Part shown: positions 28,801-43,800 of the stretch, piece after piece
Layout: every line of letters begins with the position of its first letter
Numbering within the stretch: the first letter of the stretch is position 1
Assembly: GCA_903813345.2 (NCBI GenBank)
Contig: CAIIXF020000011.1
Location: forward strand, 7,342,571-7,406,570
Reading direction: 5' to 3'
Source of the DNA: Owenia fusiformis
Taxonomy: Eukaryota > Annelida > Polychaeta > Sabellida > Oweniidae
DNA length: 64,000 bases
Notes under the pieces: generated by a model
Told to the model about the DNA's origin: nothing
The model's database searches: none
What the model saw: only the letters and a program-made list of their open reading frames with translations
Position numbers and translations under genes: made by a program

Positions 28801-31800
28801 GGCGTATTAATTTTGCCTTCATTTTTGTGAATTTCAATTTGTGTCGGCAGAGAGAGGGGGTAGTGTCACAATTGACCAATTATTTCAAAAAGTAGATGAT
28901 TGGCCCCTATTGAGTTTAGTGTCAAGATGTAGCTTAGACATAGCTTTAGAACCTCAGATAGGCCAGTGAGGCCATATAAATCCATAACTCGAGATAAAAA
29001 GTCAGGCGTTTGCCCTTTTGCCCATTGACTAGTAGGTGACGTGAATTAGGGCAGTTTTGCCTATTAGTCACATGTGAAAGTGACCAAAATTTTTAAAAAC
29101 TACTCAGAAACGCCCGGAATTGAAGTTTATTAGTGTAGAACATATTCTGGACGGAGGCAAAAAGGGGAATTTTCATGAACAAATTTAATGTTTTTGCTGA
29201 ATCAGCAGTTTTCGCTTTTTACCCCAAAAACCACTGATTTTGACGATATTTGGCTACAATTTCGTCCTTACTGACCCCTAAATGTCATATGTTGTCGTAA
29301 ATGGGGAAGCCAATGAGTTGCTATTCATAATGAAGATTGAATTGTCCATCTTACGGTTTCCAGTAAAGAATGAAGGTACATATCGGGGGTGCAGTCAGAG
29401 ATTGGTGAGTTAAGTGTCAATTTTGGATGTATTTGTTCACTCTGAATGACTAAATTCGAGCTAAAAATATCTCAAAAGTCCCAAATCTCTAGGCCAGAGT
29501 CAAAACTGTTCAAATTTGTCATCATTTTTCACATCAGGAGGTTGTTGAATGGAATAAGATATGAAAAAGTGATAATTTTAGTATAATTTTGCCAAAAAGT
29601 AGGCCAAATTTGCCCAATTTTCTGGTTCACGGTTCAGTGATTTTGGCTAAAAATCGCAATATGCAATAAAATACTCAATTTCTTGACACGATAATGTAAA
29701 ATGTCACCACCAGGCAGTGGATTTCATGATGTAAATGAGAAACTAGTCAAATTTAAAGGAAACCCATTTGGTTCTTGGAAAAATGACCCCAGGGGTAATG
29801 AAGTAGCCGTATTTTTCATAATTGCTGTCAGAATATTCTTAAACTGCACAAAACTACTTGAAAAACTCTAGTAAATTGGAAAAACGCAATTTAAAGCCAG
29901 AAATCATCCAACCATGTGGCTATTAGTCACATGTGAAAGTGACCAAAATTTTTAAAAACTACTCAGAAACGCCCGGAATTGAAGTTTATTAGTGTAGAAC
30001 ATATTCTGGACGGAGGCAAAAAGGGGAATTTTCATGAACAAATTTAATGTTTTTGCTGAATCAGCAGTTTTCGCTTTTTACCCCAAAAACCACTGATTTT
30101 GACGATATTTGGCTACAATTTCGTCCTTACTGACCCCTAAATGTCATATGTTGTCGTAAATGGGGAAGCCAATGAGTTGCTATTCATAATGAAGATTGAA
30201 TTGTCCATCTTACGGTTTCCAGTAAAGAATGAAGGTACATATCGGGGGTGCAGTCAGAGATTGGTGAGTTAAGTGTCAATTTTGGATGTATTTGTTCACT
30301 CTGAATGACTAAATTCGAGCTAAAAATATCTCAAAAGTCCCAAATCTCTAGGCCAGAGTCAAAACTGTTCAAATTTGTCATCATTTTTCACATCAGGAGG
30401 TTGTTGAATGGAATAAGATATGAAAAAGTGATAATTTTAGTATAATTTTGCCAAAAAGTAGGCCAAATTTGCCCAATTTTCTGGTTCACGGTTCAGTGAT
30501 TTTGGCTAAAAATCGCAATATGCAATAAAATACTCAATTTCTTGACACGATAATGTAAAATGTCACCACCAGGCAGTGGATTTCATGATGTAAATGAGAA
30601 ACTAGTCAAATTTAAAGGAAACCCATTTGGTTCTTGGAAAAATGACCCCAGGGGTAATGAAGTAGCCGTATTTTTCATAATTGCTGTCAGAATATTCTTA
30701 AACTGCACAAAACTACTTGAAAAACTCTAGTAAATTGGAAAAACGCAATTTAAAGCCAGAAATCATCCAACCATGTGGCTATTAGGCCAAAATGCCCTAA
30801 TACGTCACTTCCGCTGAATAGAAAAAAGTAGTATTCAAAAATAAATGTAGTCCCAACACAATTGTGATCATGCCGAGTCAGTAAGCTAGTATGTAGGCAC
30901 AGTTGTCATCTTTTTGCAATGACAACATGCCATTTCTTCTGAAAATGCGTTTATTTGGGTTATCTGAAGGAAAATTTCGAGTCAAGTGGCGTATTAATTT
31001 TGCCTTCATTTTTGTGAATTTCAATTTGTGTCGGCAGAGAGAGGGGGTAGTGTCACAATTGACCAATTATTTCAAAAAGTAGATGATTGGCCCCTATTGA
31101 GTTTAGTGTCAAGATGTAGCTTAGACATAGCTTTAGAACCTCAGATAGGCCAGTGAGGCCATATAAATCCATAACTCGAGATAAAAAGTCAGGCGTTTGC
31201 CCTTTTGCCCATTGACTAGTAGGTGACGTGAATTAGGGCAGTTTTGCCTATTAGTCACATGTGAAAGTGACCAAAATTTTTAAAAACTACTCAGAAACGC
31301 CCGGAATTGAAGTTTATTAGTGTAGAACATATTCTGGACGGAGGCAAAAAGGGGAATTTTCATGAACAAATTTAATGTTTTTGCTGAATCAGCAGTTTTC
31401 GCTTTTTACCCCAAAAACCACTGATTTTGACGATATTTGGCTACAATTTCGTCCTTACTGACCCCTAAATGTCATATGTTGTCGTAAATGGGGAAGCCAA
31501 TGAGTTGCTATTCATAATGAAGATTGAATTGTCCATCTTACGGTTTCCAGTAAAGAATGAAGGTACATATCGGGGGTGCAGTCAGAGATTGGTGAGTTAA
31601 GTGTCAATTTTGGATGTATTTGTTCACTCTGAATGACTAAATTCGAGCTAAAAATATCTCAAAAGTCCCAAATCTCTAGGCCAGAGTCAAAACTGTTCAA
31701 ATTTGTCATCATTTTTCACATCAGGAGGTTGTTGAATGGAATAAGATATGAAAAAGTGATAATTTTAGTATAATTTTGCCAAAAAGTAGGCCAAATTTGC

Positions 31801-34800
31801 CCAATTTTCTGGTTCACGGTTCAGTGATTTTGGCTAAAAATCGCAATATGCAATAAAATACTCAATTTCTTGACACGATAATGTAAAATGTCACCACCAG
31901 GCAGTGGATTTCATGATGTAAATGAGAAACTAGTCAAATTTAAAGGAAACCCATTTGGTTCTTGGAAAAATGACCCCAGGGGTAATGAAGTAGCCGTATT
32001 TTTCATAATTGCTGTCAGAATATTCTTAAACTGCACAAAACTACTTGAAAAACTCTAGTAAATTGGAAAAACGCAATTTAAAGCCAGAAATCATCCAACC
32101 ATGTGGCTATTAGTCACATGTGAAAGTGACCAAAATTTTTAAAAACTACTCAGAAACGCCCGGAATTGAAGTTTATTAGTGTAGAACATATTCTGGACGG
32201 AGGCAAAAAGGGGAATTTTCATGAACAAATTTAATGTTTTTGCTGAATCAGCAGTTTTCGCTTTTTACCCCAAAAACCACTGATTTTGACGATATTTGGC
32301 TACAATTTCGTCCTTACTGACCCCTAAATGTCATATGTTGTCGTAAATGGGGAAGCCAATGAGTTGCTATTCATAATGAAGATTGAATTGTCCATCTTAC
32401 GGTTTCCAGTAAAGAATGAAGGTACATATCGGGGGTGCAGTCAGAGATTGGTGAGTTAAGTGTCAATTTTGGATGTATTTGTTCACTCTGAATGACTAAA
32501 TTCGAGCTAAAAATATCTCAAAAGTCCCAAATCTCTAGGCCAGAGTCAAAACTGTTCAAATTTGTCATCATTTTTCACATCAGGAGGTTGTTGAATGGAA
32601 TAAGATATGAAAAAGTGATAATTTTAGTATAATTTTGCCAAAAAGTAGGCCAAATTTGCCCAATTTTCTGGTTCACGGTTCAGTGATTTTGGCTAAAAAT
32701 CGCAATATGCAATAAAATACTCAATTTCTTGACACGATAATGTAAAATGTCACCACCAGGCAGTGGATTTCATGATGTAAATGAGAAACTAGTCAAATTT
32801 AAAGGAAACCCATTTGGTTCTTGGAAAAATGACCCCAGGGGTAATGAAGTAGCCGTATTTTTCATAATTGCTGTCAGAATATTCTTAAACTGCACAAAAC
32901 TACTTGAAAAACTCTAGTAAATTGGAAAAACGCAATTTAAAGCCAGAAATCATCCAACCATGTGGCTATTAGGCCAAAATGCCCTAATACGTCACTTCCG
33001 CTGAATAGAAAAAAGTAGTATTCAAAAATAAATGTAGTCCCAACACAATTGTGATCATGCCGAGTCAGTAAGCTAGTATGTAGGCACAGTTGTCATCTTT
33101 TTGCAATGACAACATGCCATTTCTTCTGAAAATGCGTTTATTTGGGTTATCTGAAGGAAAATTTCGAGTCAAGTGGCGTATTAATTTTGCCTTCATTTTT
33201 GTGAATTTCAATTTGTGTCGGCAGAGAGAGGGGGTAGTGTCACAATTGACCAATTATTTCAAAAAGTAGATGATTGGCCCCTATTGAGTTTAGTGTCAAG
33301 ATGTAGCTTAGACATAGCTTTAGAACCTCAGATAGGCCAGTGAGGCCATATAAATCCATAACTCGAGATAAAAAGTCAGGCGTTTGCCCTTTTGCCCATT
33401 GACTAGTAGGTGACGTGAATTAGGGCAGTTTTGCCTATTAGTCACATGTGAAAGTGACCAAAATTTTTAAAAACTACTCAGAAACGCCCGGAATTGAAGT
33501 TTATTAGTGTAGAACATATTCTGGACGGAGGCAAAAAGGGGAATTTTCATGAACAAATTTAATGTTTTTGCTGAATCAGCAGTTTTCGCTTTTTACCCCA
33601 AAAACCACTGATTTTGACGATATTTGGCTACAATTTCGTCCTTACTGACCCCTAAATGTCATATGTTGTCGTAAATGGGGAAGCCAATGAGTTGCTATTC
33701 ATAATGAAGATTGAATTGTCCATCTTACGGTTTCCAGTAAAGAATGAAGGTACATATCGGGGGTGCAGTCAGAGATTGGTGAGTTAAGTGTCAATTTTGG
33801 ATGTATTTGTTCACTCTGAATGACTAAATTCGAGCTAAAAATATCTCAAAAGTCCCAAATCTCTAGGCCAGAGTCAAAACTGTTCAAATTTGTCATCATT
33901 TTTCACATCAGGAGGTTGTTGAATGGAATAAGATATGAAAAAGTGATAATTTTAGTATAATTTTGCCAAAAAGTAGGCCAAATTTGCCCAATTTTCTGGT
34001 TCACGGTTCAGTGATTTTGGCTAAAAATCGCAATATGCAATAAAATACTCAATTTCTTGACACGATAATGTAAAATGTCACCACCAGGCAGTGGATTTCA
34101 TGATGTAAATGAGAAACTAGTCAAATTTAAAGGAAACCCATTTGGTTCTTGGAAAAATGACCCCAGGGGTAATGAAGTAGCCGTATTTTTCATAATTGCT
34201 GTCAGAATATTCTTAAACTGCACAAAACTACTTGAAAAACTCTAGTAAATTGGAAAAACGCAATTTAAAGCCAGAAATCATCCAACCATGTGGCTATTAG
34301 TCACATGTGAAAGTGACCAAAATTTTTAAAAACTACTCAGAAACGCCCGGAATTGAAGTTTATTAGTGTAGAACATATTCTGGACGGAGGCAAAAAGGGG
34401 AATTTTCATGAACAAATTTAATGTTTTTGCTGAATCAGCAGTTTTCGCTTTTTACCCCAAAAACCACTGATTTTGACGATATTTGGCTACAATTTCGTCC
34501 TTACTGACCCCTAAATGTCATATGTTGTCGTAAATGGGGAAGCCAATGAGTTGCTATTCATAATGAAGATTGAATTGTCCATCTTACGGTTTCCAGTAAA
34601 GAATGAAGGTACATATCGGGGGTGCAGTCAGAGATTGGTGAGTTAAGTGTCAATTTTGGATGTATTTGTTCACTCTGAATGACTAAATTCGAGCTAAAAA
34701 TATCTCAAAAGTCCCAAATCTCTAGGCCAGAGTCAAAACTGTTCAAATTTGTCATCATTTTTCACATCAGGAGGTTGTTGAATGGAATAAGATATGAAAA

Positions 34801-37800
34801 AGTGATAATTTTAGTATAATTTTGCCAAAAAGTAGGCCAAATTTGCCCAATTTTCTGGTTCACGGTTCAGTGATTTTGGCTAAAAATCGCAATATGCAAT
34901 AAAATACTCAATTTCTTGACACGATAATGTAAAATGTCACCACCAGGCAGTGGATTTCATGATGTAAATGAGAAACTAGTCAAATTTAAAGGAAACCCAT
35001 TTGGTTCTTGGAAAAATGACCCCAGGGGTAATGAAGTAGCCGTATTTTTCATAATTGCTGTCAGAATATTCTTAAACTGCACAAAACTACTTGAAAAACT
35101 CTAGTAAATCGGAAAAACGCAATTTAAAGCCAGAAATCATCCAACCATGTGGCTATTAAATAGGCCAAAATGCCCTAATACGTCACTTCCGCTGAATAGA
35201 AAAAAGTAGTATTCAAAAATAAATGTAGTCCCAACACAATTGTGATCATGCCGAGTCAGTAAGCTAGTATGTAGGCACAGTTGTCATCTTTTTGCAATGA
35301 CAACATGCCATTTCTTCTGAAAATGCGTTTATTTGGGTTATCTGAAGGAAAATTTCGAGTCAAGTGGCGTATTAATTTTGCCTTCATTTTTGTGAATTTC
35401 AATTTGTGTCGGCAGAGAGAGGGGGTAGTGTCACAATTGACCAATTATTTCAAAAAGTAGATGATTGGCCCCTATTGAGTTTAGTGTCAAGATGTAGCTT
35501 AGACATAGCTTTAGAACCTCAGATAGGCCAGTGAGGCCATATAAATCCATAACTCGAGATAAAAAGTCAGGCGTTTGCCCTTTTGCCCATTGACTAGTAG
35601 GTGACGTGAATTAGGGCAGTTTTGCCTATTAGTCACATGTGAAAGTGACCAAAATTTTTAAAAACTACTCAGAAACGCCCGGAATTGAAGTTTATTAGTG
35701 TAGAACATATTCTGGACGGAGGCAAAAAGGGGAATTTTCATGAACAAATTTAATGTTTTTGCTGAATCAGCAGTTTTCGCTTTTTACCCCAAAAACCACT
35801 GATTTTGACGATATTTGGCTACAATTTCGTCCTTACTGACCCCTAAATGTCATATGTTGTCGTAAATGGGGAAGCCAATGAGTTGCTATTCATAATGAAG
35901 ATTGAATTGTCCATCTTACGGTTTCCAGTAAAGAATGAAGGTACATATCGGGGGTGCAGTCAGAGATTGGTGAGTTAAGTGTCAATTTTGGATGTATTTG
36001 TTCACTCTGAATGACTAAATTCGAGCTAAAAATATCTCAAAAGTCCCAAATCTCTAGGCCAGAGTCAAAACTGTTCAAATTTGTCATCATTTTTCACATC
36101 AGGAGGTTGTTGAATGGAATAAGATATGAAAAAGTGATAATTTTAGTATAATTTTGCCAAAAAGTAGGCCAAATTTGCCCAATTTTCTGGTTCACGGTTC
36201 AGTGATTTTGGCTAAAAATCGCAATATGCAATAAAATACTCAATTTCTTGACACGATAATGTAAAATGTCACCACCAGGCAGTGGATTTCATGATGTAAA
36301 TGAGAAACTAGTCAAATTTAAAGGAAACCCATTTGGTTCTTGGAAAAATGACCCCAGGGGTAATGAAGTAGCCGTATTTTTCATAATTGCTGTCAGAATA
36401 TTCTTAAACTGCACAAAACTACTTGAAAAACTCTAGTAAATTGGAAAAACGCAATTTAAAGCCAGAAATCATCCAACCATGTGGCTATTAGGCCAAAATG
36501 CCCTAATACGTCACTTCCGCTGAATAGAAAAAAGTAGTATTCAAAAATAAATGTAGTCCCAACACAATTGTGATCATGCCGAGTCAGTAAGCTAGTATGT
36601 AGGCACAGTTGTCATCTTTTTGCAATGACAACATGCCATTTCTTCTGAAAATGCGTTTATTTGGGTTATCTGAAGGAAAATTTCGAGTCAAGTGGCGTAT
36701 TAATTTTGCCTTCATTTTTGTGAATTTCAATTTGTGTCGGCAGAGAGAGGGGGTAGTGTCACAATTGACCAATTATTTCAAAAAGTAGATGATTGGCCCC
36801 TATTGAGTTTAGTGTCAAGATGTAGCTTAGACATAGCTTTAGAACCTCAGATAGGCCAGTGAGGCCATATAAATCCATAACTCGAGATAAAAAGTCAGGC
36901 GTTTGCCCTTTTGCCCATTGACTAGTAGGTGACGTGAATTAGGGCAGTTTTGCCTATTAGTCACATGTGAAAGTGACCAAAATTTTTAAAAACTACTCAG
37001 AAACGCCCGGAATTGAAGTTTATTAGTGTAGAACATATTCTGGACGGAGGCAAAAAGGGGAATTTTCATGAACAAATTTAATGTTTTTGCTGAATCAGCA
37101 GTTTTCGCTTTTTACCCCAAAAACCACTGATTTTGACGATATTTGGCTACAATTTCGTCCTTACTGACCCCTAAATGTCATATGTTGTCGTAAATGGGGA
37201 AGCCAATGAGTTGCTATTCATAATGAAGATTGAATTGTCCATCTTACGGTTTCCAGTAAAGAATGAAGGTACATATCGGGGGTGCAGTCAGAGATTGGTG
37301 AGTTAAGTGTCAATTTTGGATGTATTTGTTCACTCTGAATGACTAAATTCGAGCTAAAAATATCTCAAAAGTCCCAAATCTCTAGGCCAGAGTCAAAACT
37401 GTTCAAATTTGTCATCATTTTTCACATCAGGAGGTTGTTGAATGGAATAAGATATGAAAAAGTGATAATTTTAGTATAATTTTGCCAAAAAGTAGGCCAA
37501 ATTTGCCCAATTTTCTGGTTCACGGTTCAGTGATTTTGGCTAAAAATCGCAATATGCAATAAAATACTCAATTTCTTGACACGATAATGTAAAATGTCAC
37601 CACCAGGCAGTGGATTTCATGATGTAAATGAGAAACTAGTCAAATTTAAAGGAAACCCATTTGGTTCTTGGAAAAATGACCCCAGGGGTAATGAAGTAGC
37701 CGTATTTTTCATAATTGCTGTCAGAATATTCTTAAACTGCACAAAACTACTTGAAAAACTCTAGTAAATTGGAAAAACGCAATTTAAAGCCAGAAATCAT

Positions 37801-40800
37801 CCAACCATGTGGCTATTAGTCACATGTGAAAGTGACCAAAATTTTTAAAAACTACTCAGAAACGCCCGGAATTGAAGTTTATTAGTGTAGAACATATTCT
37901 GGACGGAGGCAAAAAGGGGAATTTTCATGAACAAATTTAATGTTTTTGCTGAATCAGCAGTTTTCGCTTTTTACCCCAAAAACCACTGATTTTGACGATA
38001 TTTGGCTACAATTTCGTCCTTACTGACCCCTAAATGTCATATGTTGTCGTAAATGGGGAAGCCAATGAGTTGCTATTCATAATGAAGATTGAATTGTCCA
38101 TCTTACGGTTTCCAGTAAAGAATGAAGGTACATATCGGGGGTGCAGTCAGAGATTGGTGAGTTAAGTGTCAATTTTGGATGTATTTGTTCACTCTGAATG
38201 ACTAAATTCGAGCTAAAAATATCTCAAAAGTCCCAAATCTCTAGGCCAGAGTCAAAACTGTTCAAATTTGTCATCATTTTTCACATCAGGAGGTTGTTGA
38301 ATGGAATAAGATATGAAAAAGTGATAATTTTAGTATAATTTTGCCAAAAAGTAGGCCAAATTTGCCCAATTTTCTGGTTCACGGTTCAGTGATTTTGGCT
38401 AAAAATCGCAATATGCAATAAAATACTCAATTTCTTGACACGATAATGTAAAATGTCACCACCAGGCAGTGGATTTCATGATGTAAATGAGAAACTAGTC
38501 AAATTTAAAGGAAACCCATTTGGTTCTTGGAAAAATGACCCCAGGGGTAATGAAGTAGCCGTATTTTTCATAATTGCTGTCAGAATATTCTTAAACTGCA
38601 CAAAACTACTTGAAAAACTCTAGTAAATTGGAAAAACGCAATTTAAAGCCAGAAATCATCCAACCATGTGGCTATTAGGCCAAAATGCCCTAATACGTCA
38701 CTTCCGCTGAATAGAAAAAAGTAGTATTCAAAAATAAATGTAGTCCCAACACAATTGTGATCATGCCGAGTCAGTAAGCTAGTATGTAGGCACAGTTGTC
38801 ATCTTTTTGCAATGACAACATGCCATTTCTTCTGAAAATGCGTTTATTTGGGTTATCTGAAGGAAAATTTCGAGTCAAGTGGCGTATTAATTTTGCCTTC
38901 ATTTTTGTGAATTTCAATTTGTGTCGGCAGAGAGAGGGGGTAGTGTCACAATTGACCAATTATTTCAAAAAGTAGATGATTGGCCCCTATTGAGTTTAGT
39001 GTCAAGATGTAGCTTAGACATAGCTTTAGAACCTCAGATAGGCCAGTGAGGCCATATAAATCCATAACTCGAGATAAAAAGTCAGGCGTTTGCCCTTTTG
39101 CCCATTGACTAGTAGGTGACGTGAATTAGGGCAGTTTTGCCTATTAGTCACATGTGAAAGTGACCAAAATTTTTAAAAACTACTCAGAAACGCCCGGAAT
39201 TGAAGTTTATTAGTGTAGAACATATTCTGGACGGAGGCAAAAAGGGGAATTTTCATGAACAAATTTAATGTTTTTGCTGAATCAGCAGTTTTCGCTTTTT
39301 ACCCCAAAAACCACTGATTTTGACGATATTTGGCTACAATTTCGTCCTTACTGACCCCTAAATGTCATATGTTGTCGTAAATGGGGAAGCCAATGAGTTG
39401 CTATTCATAATGAAGATTGAATTGTCCATCTTACGGTTTCCAGTAAAGAATGAAGGTACATATCGGGGGTGCAGTCAGAGATTGGTGAGTTAAGTGTCAA
39501 TTTTGGATGTATTTGTTCACTCTGAATGACTAAATTCGAGCTAAAAATATCTCAAAAGTCCCAAATCTCTAGGCCAGAGTCAAAACTGTTCAAATTTGTC
39601 ATCATTTTTCACATCAGGAGGTTGTTGAATGGAATAAGATATGAAAAAGTGATAATTTTAGTATAATTTTGCCAAAAAGTAGGCCAAATTTGCCCAATTT
39701 TCTGGTTCACGGTTCAGTGATTTTGGCTAAAAATCGCAATATGCAATAAAATACTCAATTTCTTGACACGATAATGTAAAATGTCACCACCAGGCAGTGG
39801 ATTTCATGATGTAAATGAGAAACTAGTCAAATTTAAAGGAAACCCATTTGGTTCTTGGAAAAATGACCCCAGGGGTAATGAAGTAGCCGTATTTTTCATA
39901 ATTGCTGTCAGAATATTCTTAAACTGCACAAAACTACTTGAAAAACTCTAGTAAATTGGAAAAACGCAATTTAAAGCCAGAAATCATCCAACCATGTGGC
40001 TATTAGTCACATGTGAAAGTGACCAAAATTTTTAAAAACTACTCAGAAACGCCCGGAATTGAAGTTTATTAGTGTAGAACATATTCTGGACGGAGGCAAA
40101 AAGGGGAATTTTCATGAACAAATTTAATGTTTTTGCTGAATCAGCAGTTTTCGCTTTTTACCCCAAAAACCACTGATTTTGACGATATTTGGCTACAATT
40201 TCGTCCTTACTGACCCCTAAATGTCATATGTTGTCGTAAATGGGGAAGCCAATGAGTTGCTATTCATAATGAAGATTGAATTGTCCATCTTACGGTTTCC
40301 AGTAAAGAATGAAGGTACATATCGGGGGTGCAGTCAGAGATTGGTGAGTTAAGTGTCAATTTTGGATGTATTTGTTCACTCTGAATGACTAAATTCGAGC
40401 TAAAAATATCTCAAAAGTCCCAAATCTCTAGGCCAGAGTCAAAACTGTTCAAATTTGTCATCATTTTTCACATCAGGAGGTTGTTGAATGGAATAAGATA
40501 TGAAAAAGTGATAATTTTAGTATAATTTTGCCAAAAAGTAGGCCAAATTTGCCCAATTTTCTGGTTCACGGTTCAGTGATTTTGGCTAAAAATCGCAATA
40601 TGCAATAAAATACTCAATTTCTTGACACGATAATGTAAAATGTCACCACCAGGCAGTGGATTTCATGATGTAAATGAGAAACTAGTCAAATTTAAAGGAA
40701 ACCCATTTGGTTCTTGGAAAAATGACCCCAGGGGTAATGAAGTAGCCGTATTTTTCATAATTGCTGTCAGAATATTCTTAAACTGCACAAAACTACTTGA

Positions 40801-43800
40801 AAAACTCTAGTAAATCGGAAAAACGCAATTTAAAGCCAGAAATCATCCAACCATGTGGCTATTAGTCACATGTGAAAGTGACCAAAATTTTTAAAAACTA
40901 CTCAGAAACGCCCGGAATTGAAGTTTATTAGTGTAGAACATATTCTGGACGGAGGCAAAAAGGGGAATTTTCATGAACAAATTTAATGTTTTTGCTGAAT
41001 CAGCAGTTTTCGCTTTTTACCCCAAAAACCACTGATTTTGACGATATTTGGCTACAATTTCGTCCTTACTGACCCCTAAATGTCATATGTTGTCGTAAAT
41101 GGGGAAGCCAATGAGTTGCTATTCATAATGAAGATTGAATTGTCCATCTTACGGTTTCCAGTAAAGAATGAAGGTACATATCGGGGGTGCAGTCAGAGAT
41201 TGGTGAGTTAAGTGTCAATTTTGGATGTATTTGTTCACTCTGAATGACTAAATTCGAGCTAAAAATATCTCAAAAGTCCCAAATCTCTAGGCCAGAGTCA
41301 AAACTGTTCAAATTTGTCATCATTTTTCACATCAGGAGGTTGTTGAATGGAATAAGATATGAAAAAGTGATAATTTTAGTATAATTTTGCCAAAAAGTAG
41401 GCCAAATTTGCCCAATTTTCTGGTTCACGGTTCAGTGATTTTGGCTAAAAATCGCAATATGCAATAAAATACTCAATTTCTTGACACGATAATGTAAAAT
41501 GTCACCACCAGGCAGTGGATTTCATGATGTAAATGAGAAACTAGTCAAATTTAAAGGAAACCCATTTGGTTCTTGGAAAAATGACCCCAGGGGTAATGAA
41601 GTAGCCGTATTTTTCATAATTGCTGTCAGAATATTCTTAAACTGCACAAAACTACTTGAAAAACTCTAGTAAATTGGAAAAACGCAATTTAAAGCCAGAA
41701 ATCATCCAACCATGTGGCTATTAGTCACATGTGAAAGTGACCAAAATTTTTAAAAACTACTCAGAAACGCCCGGAATTGAAGTTTATTAGTGTAGAACAT
41801 ATTCTGGACGGAGGCAAAAAGGGGAATTTTCATGAACAAATTTAATGTTTTTGCTGAATCAGCAGTTTTCGCTTTTTACCCCAAAAACCACTGATTTTGA
41901 CGATATTTGGCTACAATTTCGTCCTTACTGACCCCTAAATGTCATATGTTGTCGTAAATGGGGAAGCCAATGAGTTGCTATTCATAATGAAGATTGAATT
42001 GTCCATCTTACGGTTTCCAGTAAAGAATGAAGGTACATATCGGGGGTGCAGTCAGAGATTGGTGAGTTAAGTGTCAATTTTGGATGTATTTGTTCACTCT
42101 GAATGACTAAATTCGAGCTAAAAATATCTCAAAAGTCCCAAATCTCTAGGCCAGAGTCAAAACTGTTCAAATTTGTCATCATTTTTCACATCAGGAGGTT
42201 GTTGAATGGAATAAGATATGAAAAAGTGATAATTTTAGTATAATTTTGCCAAAAAGTAGGCCAAATTTGCCCAATTTTCTGGTTCACGGTTCAGTGATTT
42301 TGGCTAAAAATCGCAATATGCAATAAAATACTCAATTTCTTGACACGATAATGTAAAATGTCACCACCAGGCAGTGGATTTCATGATGTAAATGAGAAAC
42401 TAGTCAAATTTAAAGGAAACCCATTTGGTTCTTGGAAAAATGACCCCAGGGGTAATGAAGTAGCCGTATTTTTCATAATTGCTGTCAGAATATTCTTAAA
42501 CTGCACAAAACTACTTGAAAAACTCTAGTAAATTGGAAAAACGCAATTTAAAGCCAGAAATCATCCAACCATGTGGCTATTAGGCCAAAATGCCCTAATA
42601 CGTCACTTCCGCTGAATAGAAAAAAGTAGTATTCAAAAATAAATGTAGTCCCAACACAATTGTGATCATGCCGAGTCAGTAAGCTAGTATGTAGGCACAG
42701 TTGTCATCTTTTTGCAATGACAACATGCCATTTCTTCTGAAAATGCGTTTATTTGGGTTATCTGAAGGAAAATTTCGAGTCAAGTGGCGTATTAATTTTG
42801 CCTTCATTTTTGTGAATTTCAATTTGTGTCGGCAGAGAGAGGGGGTAGTGTCACAATTGACCAATTATTTCAAAAAGTAGATGATTGGCCCCTATTGAGT
42901 TTAGTGTCAAGATGTAGCTTAGACATAGCTTTAGAACCTCAGATAGGCCAGTGAGGCCATATAAATCCATAACTCGAGATAAAAAGTCAGGCGTTTGCCC
43001 TTTTGCCCATTGACTAGTAGGTGACGTGAATTAGGGCAGTTTTGCCTATTAGTCACATGTGAAAGTGACCAAAATTTTTAAAAACTACTCAGAAACGCCC
43101 GGAATTGAAGTTTATTAGTGTAGAACATATTCTGGACGGAGGCAAAAAGGGGAATTTTCATGAACAAATTTAATGTTTTTGCTGAATCAGCAGTTTTCGC
43201 TTTTTACCCCAAAAACCACTGATTTTGACGATATTTGGCTACAATTTCGTCCTTACTGACCCCTAAATGTCATATGTTGTCGTAAATGGGGAAGCCAATG
43301 AGTTGCTATTCATAATGAAGATTGAATTGTCCATCTTACGGTTTCCAGTAAAGAATGAAGGTACATATCGGGGGTGCAGTCAGAGATTGGTGAGTTAAGT
43401 GTCAATTTTGGATGTATTTGTTCACTCTGAATGACTAAATTCGAGCTAAAAATATCTCAAAAGTCCCAAATCTCTAGGCCAGAGTCAAAACTGTTCAAAT
43501 TTGTCATCATTTTTCACATCAGGAGGTTGTTGAATGGAATAAGATATGAAAAAGTGATAATTTTAGTATAATTTTGCCAAAAAGTAGGCCAAATTTGCCC
43601 AATTTTCTGGTTCACGGTTCAGTGATTTTGGCTAAAAATCGCAATATGCAATAAAATACTCAATTTCTTGACACGATAATGTAAAATGTCACCACCAGGC
43701 AGTGGATTTCATGATGTAAATGAGAAACTAGTCAAATTTAAAGGAAACCCATTTGGTTCTTGGAAAAATGACCCCAGGGGTAATGAAGTAGCCGTATTTT

